From NCBI GenBank assembly GCA_024636135.1, contig JAGXHP010000183.1:1-13711 (forward strand): 13,711 nt of DNA. Reading direction: 5' to 3'. Under the pieces are notes generated by a model. That model did not search any database, was not told the DNA's origin, and saw only the letters and a list, made by a program, of their open reading frames with translations. Positions within the stretch are counted from its first letter, which is position 1. Each line of letters begins with the position of its first letter. This DNA comes from Chloroflexota bacterium. GTDB lineage: Bacteria; Chloroflexota; Limnocylindria; QHBO01. Positions 1 to 6,440 of this stretch are shown piece by piece. Made by a program: the position numbers and the translations under genes.

Positions 1-891
1 ATGCTGGCCACGCTCGATGAGCTCGGCTACACGGAGGCGATCGTCACCGACCTGCCCGGCGGGTTCCTGCGCATCCGCACCGAGCCGATCGACCTCATTC
101 CGCCCGCGACGCCCGCACCGTCCGCCTCGGCGTCGGTTGGGCCGTCGGGCTCAGCCGATGCAAGCGGCTCGCTGGCTCCATCGGCTTCGGCGTCGGCATC
201 GCCATCCGCTTCGGCGTCAGTGTCGCCCTCCGCCGAGCCGACCCCGGTGCCGGTCGCCGAGGGCACGGAGTTCGCCGGCCTGGAAGACGAGCTCGAGAGC
301 CGATTCGGAGCCGGCGAACCGCGAAGCCTGCGGACGGTCGGGCCGATCATCGGCTCCGACCTCATTCGCAGCTCTGCGATCCTCATCGTGATCGGCGAGC
401 TGTTCATCCTCGGCTACCTGTGGATGCGATTCGGGTTCCGCTTCGGCACCGCCGCGATCGTCGCGCTGCTCCACGATGTGATCCTCGTCGTCGGCACGTT
501 CGCGATTCTCGGGTTCTTCTTCAACGTCGAGTTCGACGCACTGTTCGTGACCGCGCTGCTGACCGTCATCGGCTTCAGCGTCCACGACACGATCGTGGTG
601 TTCGACCGCATTCGTGAGAACCGGGTCCGGCACGCGGGCGAGTCGTTCGGCGCGATCGTCAACCACTCGATCCTGCAGACGGTCAGCCGCTCGATCATCA
701 CCTCGCTGACCGTGGTCGTGACCCTGGGTGCGCTGCTCCTGCTCGGCCCGCCGACGATCCGCACTTTCACCCTCGCCCTCCTGCTCGGGGTGGTGAGCGG
801 AACCTACTCGTCGATCTTCAACGCCAGCCAGATCCTGGTGGCGTGGAACGAATGGGATGCGAAGCGCAAGGGGCGCCCCGCACGGGTCTGA
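1..891 (+). CDS. secF: Protein translocase subunit SecF (5'-truncated by window edge)
   Basis: SecF works with SecD as the proton-motive-force-driven partner of SecYEG and helps pull exported proteins across the membrane. The visible 296 residues begin inside the first extracytoplasmic domain. The first transmembrane helix expected in SecF is missing, so the ATG at base 1 is probably internal and the true start lies upstream. The family signature is clear: V113-G-P-I-I-G117 before TM2, then five hydrophobic helices (about 121-141, 150-172, 179-200, 230-248, 255-280), and the hallmark SVHDTIVVFDRIREN at 193-207. Residues about 36-86 are a Pro/Ser/Ala-rich low-complexity insert that ordinary SecF proteins lack. 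A secD gene just upstream is expected but cannot be seen. The stop is TGA at 889-891, and the 54-base gap to recJ holds only the recJ promoter-like element. The family call is certain; the start is unknown. Confidence 0.95.
   Translation: MLATLDELGYTEAIVTDLPGGFLRIRTEPIDLIPPATPAPSASASVGPSGSADASGSLAPSASASASPSASASVSPSAEPTPVPVAEGTEFAGLEDELESRFGAGEPRSLRTVGPIIGSDLIRSSAILIVIGELFILGYLWMRFGFRFGTAAIVALLHDVILVVGTFAILGFFFNVEFDALFVTALLTVIGFSVHDTIVVFDRIRENRVRHAGESFGAIVNHSILQTVSRSIITSLTVVVTLGALLLLGPPTIRTFTLALLLGVVSGTYSSIFNASQILVAWNEWDAKRKGRPARV
118..222 (+). repeat. Degenerate 21-base in-frame repeat coding PSASAS[V/A] in secF
   Basis: Three in-frame copies of a heptapeptide unit Pro-Ser-Ala-Ser-Ala-Ser-Val/Ala occur at 118-138, 178-198 and 202-222. 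The copies differ mainly at third codon positions, for example TCC/TCG and GCC/GCT. Ser/Gly/Ala-rich spacer sequence lies between them. The coding frame is kept throughout. It looks like a flexible disordered linker that grew by repeat expansion and then drifted. Confidence 0.7.
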
Positions 892-931
892 CCCGGTAAG
901 CGAACGGTGCGGCCGCGGTAATCGCGCCGGG

Positions 932-939
932 GCTACCAT
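932..939 (+). promoter_or_regulatory. Putative -10 promoter element of recJ-pyrF (leaderless)
   Basis: The box TACCAT lies at 934-939, preceded by GC (GGCTACCAT). Six bases separate it from the recJ GTG at 946. With the usual spacing, in which the last T of the box is at -7, transcription would start on the G of the start codon. There is no Shine-Dalgarno sequence upstream and no good -35 match. It fits the same pattern as seven other elements in this window. Confidence 0.55.
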
Positions 940-945
940 GGTCGG

Positions 946-2691
946 GTGATCGTCCCGAGCCTCGAATGGTTGCTGCCCGAACCCGTGGCGGAGCCGCCCT
1001 CGTTCGCGACCTTCGGGCCGGCAATTGCGACGCTCCTGGCGCGCCGGGGCTTCCGGGATGACGCCCAACTCGTGCGCTTCCTGCAGGCCGGCGCGGGCGC
1101 GCTGCACGACCTCTCGCGCATGGTCGATGCCGACGCAGCGCTCGACCGTATCGACCTCGCCATCGAGGACGGGGAGAAGATCGCGATCTGGGGCGACTAC
1201 GACGCCGATGGCATGACGGCCATCGTGGTCTGGGTCAGCGCGTTGCGGCGGCTCGGCGTGGATCCGGTTCGCTATGTCCCGTCGCGTCTCGCCGAGGGCT
1301 ACGGGCTCTCCGAGAGCGGCCTGCGACAGCTTGCGGCCGCCGGTGTCGGGCTCGTCATCACCTGCGACTGCGGCGTGAGCAACGCCGTCGAGGTCGAGTA
1401 CGCCCGGACGCTGGGGCTGGATGTCGTGATCACCGATCATCACCTGCCGCCGACGGAGCTGCCGCGAGCCGTGGCCGTGGTCGACCCGCATCGCCTCGAC
1501 TCCACCTATCCGGATCGCGACCTCACCGGTGCGGGCCTCTCCTACAAGCTGGCCGCAGGGCTCCTCGATCGTCGCGGGCTTCCGGCCGACGGCCTGGCCG
1601 CCGTGGCCGCGATCGGGACGGTGGCCGACATGGCACCGATGACGGGCGAGAGCAGGGCGATCGTGCGCCTCGGGCTCGAGGAGCTGGCCTCGACCTCGCA
1701 TGCCGGCCTGCGCGCCCTGCTGCAGCGGGGGAGCTCGACGCCCGCATCGCCATCGGCACGTGACCTTGCGTTCGGCGTCATCCCGCGCATCAACGCCGCC
1801 GGGCGCATCGCCGATGCCGAGCTCGCCATGCAGCTGCTGCTCGAGGAGGACCCCGCGCGCGCCGAGCGGCTCGCGAACGACCTCGAGGAGGTCCACGAGC
1901 GACGTCGCGACCTCACGAAGATCGCCGTCGAGACGGCCCATGCGCTCGCCGCAACGGCTCCGGGCGACGCGCCTCTTCTCGTGCGCGACGACAGCTGGTC
2001 GCCCGGGCTCGTCGGGCTGGTCGCGGGTCGTCTTGCCGACGCGCTCGCGCGGCCCGTCGCGGCGGCCACGCTGGTCGGGGAAGAGGTTCGCGGATCGGTC
2101 CGCGCGCCAGTGGACTTTCACGTCGCGGCGGCGCTCGAAGCCTGCGCGTCGCATCTCACCAAGCGTGGCGGGCACGCGGCCGCGGGTGGATTCAGCCTGC
2201 TTCCCGCATCATGGGACGAGTTCACGGCCGCCTGGGAGGCACTGGGTCGCCCATTCCCGGCGGACGGAGCTGTGGAGACGCAGCGACCGGGACGCCAGGT
2301 CGTCGACCTCGTCATCCCGGCGCGCCTCGCGGGCTGGGACCTCGCGGACCAGATCGCGCGGCTGGCACCGTACGGCCCGGGCCACCTGGAGCCGGTCATC
2401 GCGATCACCGGGTTGCGGGTGGGCAGCGTTCGGCGCGTCGGGAGCACGGAGCAGCACCTGGCGTTCCGGATGCTCCGCGGCTTCGAGACCGTGGATGCCA
2501 TCGCCTTCGGCGTCGACCCCGGACGAAGGATCCCGGACGAAGGCGCGGCCGTGGACCTGGTCGGAACGCTGGAGCGCGACACGTTCAACGGTGAAGCACG
2601 GCTCCGCGTGCGCGTGATCGACTACGCCGATGCCGCCGCCAGCCCGCTCGTCGCCCGACGCCGGCCGGTGGCAGCGGCGGCCACTGGATGA
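946..2691 (+). CDS. recJ: Single-stranded-DNA-specific exonuclease RecJ
   Basis: RecJ degrades single-stranded DNA 5' to 3' in recombinational repair and mismatch repair, using Mn/Mg bound by a DHH-family active site. The 581-residue protein shows the expected order. Motif I is G83-D-Y-D-A-D-G89, followed by D141-C-G, then the DHH triad D164-H-H166, G224-T-V-A-D-M-A and P280-R-I-N-A-A-G-R. The DHHA1 glycine motif is G408-G-H-A-A-A-G-G415. A C-terminal OB-like domain includes YGPGHLEPVI, matching the usual P-F-G-x-G-N-P-E-P pattern. Length is normal for short RecJ proteins. GTG at 946 was chosen because it is the first in-frame start and sits exactly where a leaderless transcript would begin; the ATG at 938 is in another frame. 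Its stop overlaps the pyrF start as ATGA, so the two are very likely cotranscribed. The call is secure. Confidence 0.96.
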   Translation: MIVPSLEWLLPEPVAEPPSFATFGPAIATLLARRGFRDDAQLVRFLQAGAGALHDLSRMVDADAALDRIDLAIEDGEKIAIWGDYDADGMTAIVVWVSALRRLGVDPVRYVPSRLAEGYGLSESGLRQLAAAGVGLVITCDCGVSNAVEVEYARTLGLDVVITDHHLPPTELPRAVAVVDPHRLDSTYPDRDLTGAGLSYKLAAGLLDRRGLPADGLAAVAAIGTVADMAPMTGESRAIVRLGLEELASTSHAGLRALLQRGSSTPASPSARDLAFGVIPRINAAGRIADAELAMQLLLEEDPARAERLANDLEEVHERRRDLTKIAVETAHALAATAPGDAPLLVRDDSWSPGLVGLVAGRLADALARPVAAATLVGEEVRGSVRAPVDFHVAAALEACASHLTKRGGHAAAGGFSLLPASWDEFTAAWEALGRPFPADGAVETQRPGRQVVDLVIPARLAGWDLADQIARLAPYGPGHLEPVIAITGLRVGSVRRVGSTEQHLAFRMLRGFETVDAIAFGVDPGRRIPDEGAAVDLVGTLERDTFNGEARLRVRVIDYADAAASPLVARRRPVAAAATG

Positions 2692-3503
2692 CCCCGCTCG
2701 AACGGCTCGGTGCGCGTCGGGCGCAGCTCGGCTCGCCGCTGTGCCTGGGGATCGATCCACATCCGGACCAGCTTCCGGTCGGGGTCACGGCGGACGTGGC
2801 GGGAATCGAGCGCTTCGCGCGCGGGATCATCGAGGCGGCCGCCGAGCATGCCACCGCCGTGAAGATCAACGTCGCGTTCTTCGAGGCGTTTGGCGCGGAC
2901 GGGGCGCGGGCCCTTGCCAGGGTGCGTGGCGACGTGCCGCGCGACCTCATCTGCATCCTCGACGCGAAGCGCGGCGACATCGGCAGCACGGCCGAGCGCT
3001 ACGCGACGGCCCTGCTCGGTGAGCTGGATGCTGATGCGGTGACGCTCTCGCCGTACCTCGGAGAGGATGCCCTCGCCCCGTTCCTGGCGTTCGACGATCG
3101 CCTGCTGTATGTGCTGGTTCGGACCAGCAACCCATCGGCGTCGCGGATCCAGGATCTCGATGTCGACGGGCAACCGCTGTACCGCATCGTGGGCCGGTGG
3201 CTCTCCGACACCTGGACCGACGGAAGGGTGGGGCTGGTGGTCGGTGCGACCGCGACATCGGAGCTGGAGGCGCTCCGCACCGATCTGCCCGAGCCGGCCT
3301 TCCTCGTCCCGGGGGTCGGTGCCCAGGGCGGCGACCTCGTCGCGGCCACGCGCGCCTGCGACGGACGACGGGCGCCCGGGCTGGTGACCGTGTCGCGCGC
3401 GATTGCCGGCGCGTCGCGGGCCGATGACTGGGCCGCCGCCGCAGCCACCGCAGCCGAGGCGTTGCGCCGCCGAATGGCCGACGCGGTGCTACCATCAGGG
3501 TAA
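2688..3503 (+). CDS. pyrF: Orotidine 5'-phosphate decarboxylase (subfamily 2)
   Basis: This enzyme makes UMP from OMP in the last step of de novo pyrimidine synthesis. The 271-residue protein has the class-2 OMP decarboxylase features: L20-G-I-D-P-H-P near the start, the lysine of AVKIN (K59), the catalytic D92-A-K94-R-G-D97 motif followed by IGST, and P208-G-V-G-A-Q-G-G-D216 for phosphate binding. The length of about 270 residues matches subfamily 2 rather than the shorter form of about 230 to 240 residues. Its ATG overlaps the recJ stop (ATGA at 2688-2691) without a Shine-Dalgarno sequence, suggesting translational coupling. The last codons overlap the presumed tatA promoter box at 3490-3495. 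No other pyrimidine genes are nearby, so the pairing with recJ is probably a matter of packing rather than function. Confidence 0.95.
   Translation: MTPLERLGARRAQLGSPLCLGIDPHPDQLPVGVTADVAGIERFARGIIEAAAEHATAVKINVAFFEAFGADGARALARVRGDVPRDLICILDAKRGDIGSTAERYATALLGELDADAVTLSPYLGEDALAPFLAFDDRLLYVLVRTSNPSASRIQDLDVDGQPLYRIVGRWLSDTWTDGRVGLVVGATATSELEALRTDLPEPAFLVPGVGAQGGDLVAATRACDGRRAPGLVTVSRAIAGASRADDWAAAAATAAEALRRRMADAVLPSG
3487..3495 (+). promoter_or_regulatory. Putative extended -10 promoter of tatA-tatC-deacetylase
   Basis: TGCTACCAT at 3487-3495 is an extended -10 type element (TGn-TAnnnT) inside the last codons of pyrF. The predicted transcription start is near 3502, giving a leader of about 41 bases before the tatA ATG. 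No -35 hexamer is visible at 16-18 bases spacing. Confidence 0.5.
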
Positions 3504-3526
3504 CTGCGGATTCGCAGCGCATCCTT

Positions 3527-3531
3527 GGAGG
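3527..3531 (+). promoter_or_regulatory. Shine-Dalgarno sequence that fixes the tatA start
   Basis: GGAGG at 3527-3531 is followed by an 11-base spacer and the ATG at 3543. The in-frame TTG at 3525 would place the start codon on top of this site, so ATG 3543 is preferred. Confidence 0.7.
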
Positions 3532-3542
3532 TTCGTGACGAG

Positions 3543-3755
3543 ATGCCGATTCCCGGCCCGATGGAGCTCATCCTGCTGCTGGTGATCGTCCTCATCATCT
3601 TCGGCCCAGGAAAGCTGCCCGACATCGGCAACGCGGTGGGGAAGGGCATCCGCGAGTTCCGCAAGGCGTCCACCGAGCTCGAGGAGTCGGTCCGCGGCGA
3701 CTCGAAGCCGAAGTCCAGCGACGAGCCAGCATCGGGCGAGAGCCCCAAGCACTGA
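3543..3755 (+). CDS. tatA: Twin-arginine translocase subunit TatA (TatA/E family)
   Basis: TatA oligomerises to form the translocation pathway for folded proteins carrying twin-arginine signal peptides. The 70-residue product has the standard layout. A short N-terminus MPIPGPMEL is followed by one membrane helix (about 8-20), the F20-G21 hinge, a glycine/lysine-rich amphipathic helix (GKLPDIGNAVGKGIREFRK) and a polar, acidic and disordered tail from about residue 43. The start was chosen from the GGAGG site and because TatA helices normally follow the initiator directly. tatC lies 24 bases downstream, and together they form a minimal Tat system with no separate tatB visible. TatA and TatB are hard to tell apart by length alone, but the short tail favours TatA. 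Confidence 0.92.
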   Translation: MPIPGPMELILLLVIVLIIFGPGKLPDIGNAVGKGIREFRKASTELEESVRGDSKPKSSDEPASGESPKH

Positions 3756-3779
3756 CGGCGACCCGCCGCCGCACGCCCG

Positions 3780-4508
3780 GTGAGCACTGAGGTGGCGCGC
3801 TCCGATTCGGACGCGACGATGAGCCTCATCGAGCACCTCGAGGAGCTCCGCGGCCGCATCATCGTCGTCGCCGTCGCCGTCATCCTCGGCGCCATCGTCG
3901 GCTTCTTCCTGTCCGAGCCGATCATCGCGATCCTGCGAGCGGCCCTGCCTGAGGGGCAGGACACGCTGATCCAGATCAGCGTCGGGGAATCGCTGGCCGT
4001 CAGGTTGCGCGTCGCCGTGTACGTGGGGATCGCGATCGCCGTGCCCGTCATCCTGTACGAGATCTGGCGCTTCGTGACGCCCGGCCTGACGCGGTCGGAG
4101 CGGCGGCTGATCTGGCCGCTGCTGATCGGGGCCGTTCTGCTCTTCCTGGTCGGGATGGGCCTCGGCTATTTCGTCGTGCCGTTCGCCCTGGACTTTCTCC
4201 TGGGGCTCGCGTTGCCCGGTGTCGAGACCCAGCTGCGGTTGAGCGAGTACGTGAGCTTCGTGTCAACCGTCCTCCTCGCCTTCGGCCTGGCGTTCCAGTT
4301 TCCGATCCTTCTCCTGCTCCTGGCCCGCGTCGGCATCCTCAACTATCGCTTCCTCTCGGCGCGACGGCGCTGGGCGGTGCTCATCATCGTGCTGTTCGCG
4401 ATCATCGTGACCCCCGGCGGCGACCCCCTGAGCTCCACCGTGCTCTCGCTCGTGATGTACACGCTGTTCGAGGGGACGCTCCAGATCATCCGCACCACCG
4501 GCAAGTGA
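3780..4508 (+). CDS. tatC: Sec-independent (twin-arginine) translocase subunit TatC
   Basis: TatC is the integral-membrane receptor that binds the twin-arginine signal peptide. The 242 residues show the N-terminal signature M-S-L-I-E-H19-L-E-E-L-R24 before TM1 and six hydrophobic helices. The first periplasmic loop-helix region reads P89-V-I-L-Y-E-I-W-R-F-V-T-P-G-L. The motif FGLAFQFP is at 168-175 and TPGGDPLSS at 211-219. At the position of E. coli Glu170 there appears to be Gln (Q173), as I recall for many non-proteobacterial TatC proteins. The GTG at 3780 is the first in-frame start but has no Shine-Dalgarno sequence. ATG at 3819 (residue 14, MSLIEHLEELR) is an equally plausible start. 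The stop overlaps the next gene as GTGA. Confidence 0.94.
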   Translation: MSTEVARSDSDATMSLIEHLEELRGRIIVVAVAVILGAIVGFFLSEPIIAILRAALPEGQDTLIQISVGESLAVRLRVAVYVGIAIAVPVILYEIWRFVTPGLTRSERRLIWPLLIGAVLLFLVGMGLGYFVVPFALDFLLGLALPGVETQLRLSEYVSFVSTVLLAFGLAFQFPILLLLLARVGILNYRFLSARRRWAVLIIVLFAIIVTPGGDPLSSTVLSLVMYTLFEGTLQIIRTTGK

Positions 4509-5452
4509 GCGTCTGGCTCCTGACCAATGCGTCCGCGGACGTTCACCGTGCGCCGGGGCACCCCGAGCGCCCGGAGCGCCGGATCGCCGCGGCCGAGGGC
4601 ATCCGCGCGGGCGCCGGCGCCGCAGTGCTGGAGCCGGCCATCGAGCCAGCCGACGAAGAGGACCTGGCGCGGATCCATGACCCTGCCTACCTCGCGATCC
4701 TCGCAGAGGCCGAGTCCCGCGGCGGTGGCTGGCTCGACCCTGATACCTACGTCGCCTCGGGGTCGGTCAGTGCGGCGCGGGACGCGGCGGGTGCAACGCT
4801 GCAGGCGGCGCTCGCGGCGAGTGGCGGGGAGGCCGAGGTCGCGTTCGCGGCCGTGCGGCCGCCGGGCCATCACGCAGCCCGGGGCGGCGGGCGCGGGTTC
4901 TGCCTCATCAACAACATCGCGGTGGCGGTGGCGGGCCTGCGAGCACGGGGCATGGCGGAACGCGTCGCGATCGTGGACTGGGACGTCCATCACGGCGACG
5001 GAACGCAGGCGATCTTCGACGACGATGCCGACGTCTGCTACGCATCGACCCACCAGGCACCGTTCTACCCCGGCACCGGCTGGGCGGAGGAGTCGGGAAG
5101 GGGAGACGCGGTCGGCACGATGCACAATCGGCCGCTCGCGGCGAGCAGTGGCGACGAGGAGTTCGTCACGGCCTGGCAGGAGCTAATCGGCGTGATCGAA
5201 TCCTTCGGCCCGGACGTCATCCTCGTATCGGCTGGCTACGACGCCCACGCCGCGGACCCGCTGGCCGGGCTTGCCGTCACCGAGTCCGGATTCGAGACGG
5301 TGGCGCGTCTGGTGGGTGCGCTGAGCGGACGGCTGGGCCACGGCGGGGTCGCGCTCACGCTGGAAGGCGGATACGACCTGGACGCTCTGCGCGCCTCGGC
5401 CTCGGCGACCGTTCGCGGGCTCCTCGCCGGGCGAAACGCGTCGGGGGCGTGA
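4505..5452 (+). CDS. Histone deacetylase / acetylpolyamine amidohydrolase family protein
   Basis: This is a zinc-dependent deacetylase of the arginase/HDAC fold. Such bacterial enzymes remove acetyl groups from polyamines, acetylated lysines or small amides; the substrate here cannot be told. The 315 residues carry every family motif: H19-P-E-R-P-E near the start, R118-P-P-G-H122-H123 (the general acid/base pair), G131-F-C-L-I-N-N, D158-W-D160-V-H162-H-G-D (zinc ligands D160 and H162), S242-A-G-Y-D246 (third zinc ligand) and E287-G-G-Y290, supplying the catalytic tyrosine. No signal peptide is visible, so it is cytoplasmic. Its GTG overlaps the tatC stop (GTGA), which implies coupled translation with the Tat genes and no separate promoter. 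Alternative names are AcuC-like or HDAH-like. The family is certain; the function is not. Confidence 0.92.
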   Translation: MSVWLLTNASADVHRAPGHPERPERRIAAAEGIRAGAGAAVLEPAIEPADEEDLARIHDPAYLAILAEAESRGGGWLDPDTYVASGSVSAARDAAGATLQAALAASGGEAEVAFAAVRPPGHHAARGGGRGFCLINNIAVAVAGLRARGMAERVAIVDWDVHHGDGTQAIFDDDADVCYASTHQAPFYPGTGWAEESGRGDAVGTMHNRPLAASSGDEEFVTAWQELIGVIESFGPDVILVSAGYDAHAADPLAGLAVTESGFETVARLVGALSGRLGHGGVALTLEGGYDLDALRASASATVRGLLAGRNASGA

Positions 5453-5463
5453 GCGTGATCGCG

Positions 5464-5472
5464 GGCTATACT
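5464..5472 (+). promoter_or_regulatory. Putative -10 promoter of the rapZ-yvcK-whiA-tpiA-gpmI unit
   Basis: TATACT at 5467-5472, preceded by GGC, lies in the 49-base gap after the deacetylase gene. It differs at only one position from the sigma-70 -10 consensus TATAAT. The predicted transcription start is near 5479, giving a leader of about 23 bases that contains GGAGGGG (5492-5498), 3 bases before the GTG at 5502. No -35 hexamer is evident. Confidence 0.6.
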
Positions 5473-5501
5473 CGGGTCCCGGCACACACGCGGAGGGGAT
5501 A

Positions 5502-6440
5502 GTGGCGCACACGGCACCGATCGAGGACGAGCCAGCGGAGGCCGTCGATGAGCCCGCCGGTGATCCATCGAGCGCTTCCGAGCACCTGCTGATCATCAGC
5601 GGGCTCTCCGGCGCGGGGAAGAGCCAGGCGAGCAAGCTCTTCGAGGACCTCGGCTATTCCTGCGTCGACAACCTGCCGCCTGCGCTGCTCGACGATTACC
5701 TCGCGCTCCGGCAGGCCGATCCGGAGCAGTACCGGCGCTCTGCCCTCGTGCTCGACATCCGCGCCGGCGATCCCGCACCGGCCATCCAGCGGGCGACGGC
5801 GGCGCTCGCCGCCACGGGTTCGACGCTGGAGCTGATCTTCCTCGAGGCCAGCGACGCGAGCCTCGTCAGCCGGTTCAGCGAGACTCGCCACCGTCACCCG
5901 CTGCAGGCGACGCGCAGCGGCGTCCAGGCCAGCATCGCCGAGGAGCGTCGCCTGCTCTCGGGCACACGCGACCTGGCGAGCCACGTCATCGATACCAGTG
6001 GTCTCTCGATCGGGCAGCTCAAGGACCGGCTGTTCGCCGTCATCCCGAGGGCGACGCACGACGATCAGTTGCGCATCGACATCGTCACCTTCGGCTTCAA
6101 GTACGGGATCCCACTCGAGGCCGATCTCGTCTTCGACGTCCGGTTCCTCACCAACCCGTTCTGGAATCCACAGCTCAAGCCGCTTTCGGGGCTCGAGGAG
6201 CCGGTACGCGACTTCGTGCTCGGCCAACCGGCCGCGCGGCGCTTCCTGGAGCTCGTCACCGAGCTGCTCGAGCTGACCGTGCCTGCCTATCGCGCCGAGG
6301 GCAAGGAGCAGCTGCGCGTGGCACTCGGCTGTACCGGGGGCTATCACCGCTCCATCGCCCTGGCCGAGGAGCTCGCCGGACGGTTGCGTGAGATCGGCGG
6401 GGCATCGGTCGGGGTCTTCCATCGGGAGCTGGAGCGATGA
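5502..6440 (+). CDS. rapZ: RapZ/YvcJ-family nucleotide-binding protein
   Basis: RapZ-family proteins bind ATP/GTP and a small metabolite. In E. coli RapZ acts as an RNase E adaptor controlling glucosamine-6-phosphate synthesis; in Gram-positives the YvcJ homologue hydrolyses GTP. This 312-residue copy starts with about 26 polar residues, then a beta strand and P-loop G34-L-S-G-A-G-K40-S41, then L50-G-Y-S-C-V-D-N-L-P-P, which is typical of the family. The C-terminal domain has F211-D-V-R-F-L-T-N-P-F and the loop G276-C-T-G-G-Y-H-R-S; the Tyr replaces the Gln/Arg/Lys I expect there. GTG 5502 follows a strong GGAGGGG, and the stop overlaps yvcK as ATGA. The rapZ-yvcK-whiA order is the well-known Gram-positive cluster, which supports the call. 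Confidence 0.95.
   Translation: MAHTAPIEDEPAEAVDEPAGDPSSASEHLLIISGLSGAGKSQASKLFEDLGYSCVDNLPPALLDDYLALRQADPEQYRRSALVLDIRAGDPAPAIQRATAALAATGSTLELIFLEASDASLVSRFSETRHRHPLQATRSGVQASIAEERRLLSGTRDLASHVIDTSGLSIGQLKDRLFAVIPRATHDDQLRIDIVTFGFKYGIPLEADLVFDVRFLTNPFWNPQLKPLSGLEEPVRDFVLGQPAARRFLELVTELLELTVPAYRAEGKEQLRVALGCTGGYHRSIALAEELAGRLREIGGASVGVFHRELER

Noticed and set aside
909..916. Palindrome GCGGCCGC between secF and recJ as operator or terminator
   Set aside because: It is a short GC-only palindrome expected by chance at this base composition, with no loop or T-run.
938..940. ATG just upstream of recJ
   Set aside because: It is not in the recJ frame and overlaps the -10 box.
217..2175. 652-codon open frame on the minus strand opposite secF and recJ
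   Set aside because: It lies opposite two strongly conserved genes. Its product is Arg/Asp/Gly-rich with no recognisable domain, which is typical of antisense open frames in GC-rich DNA.
3525..3527. TTG as tatA start
   Set aside because: It overlaps the GGAGG ribosome site, and ATG 3543 gives the normal TatA N-terminus.
2652..4051. Long minus-strand open frames across recJ, pyrF, tatA and tatC
   Set aside because: They are low-complexity Arg/Ser/Ala products opposite conserved genes, without start signals or motifs.
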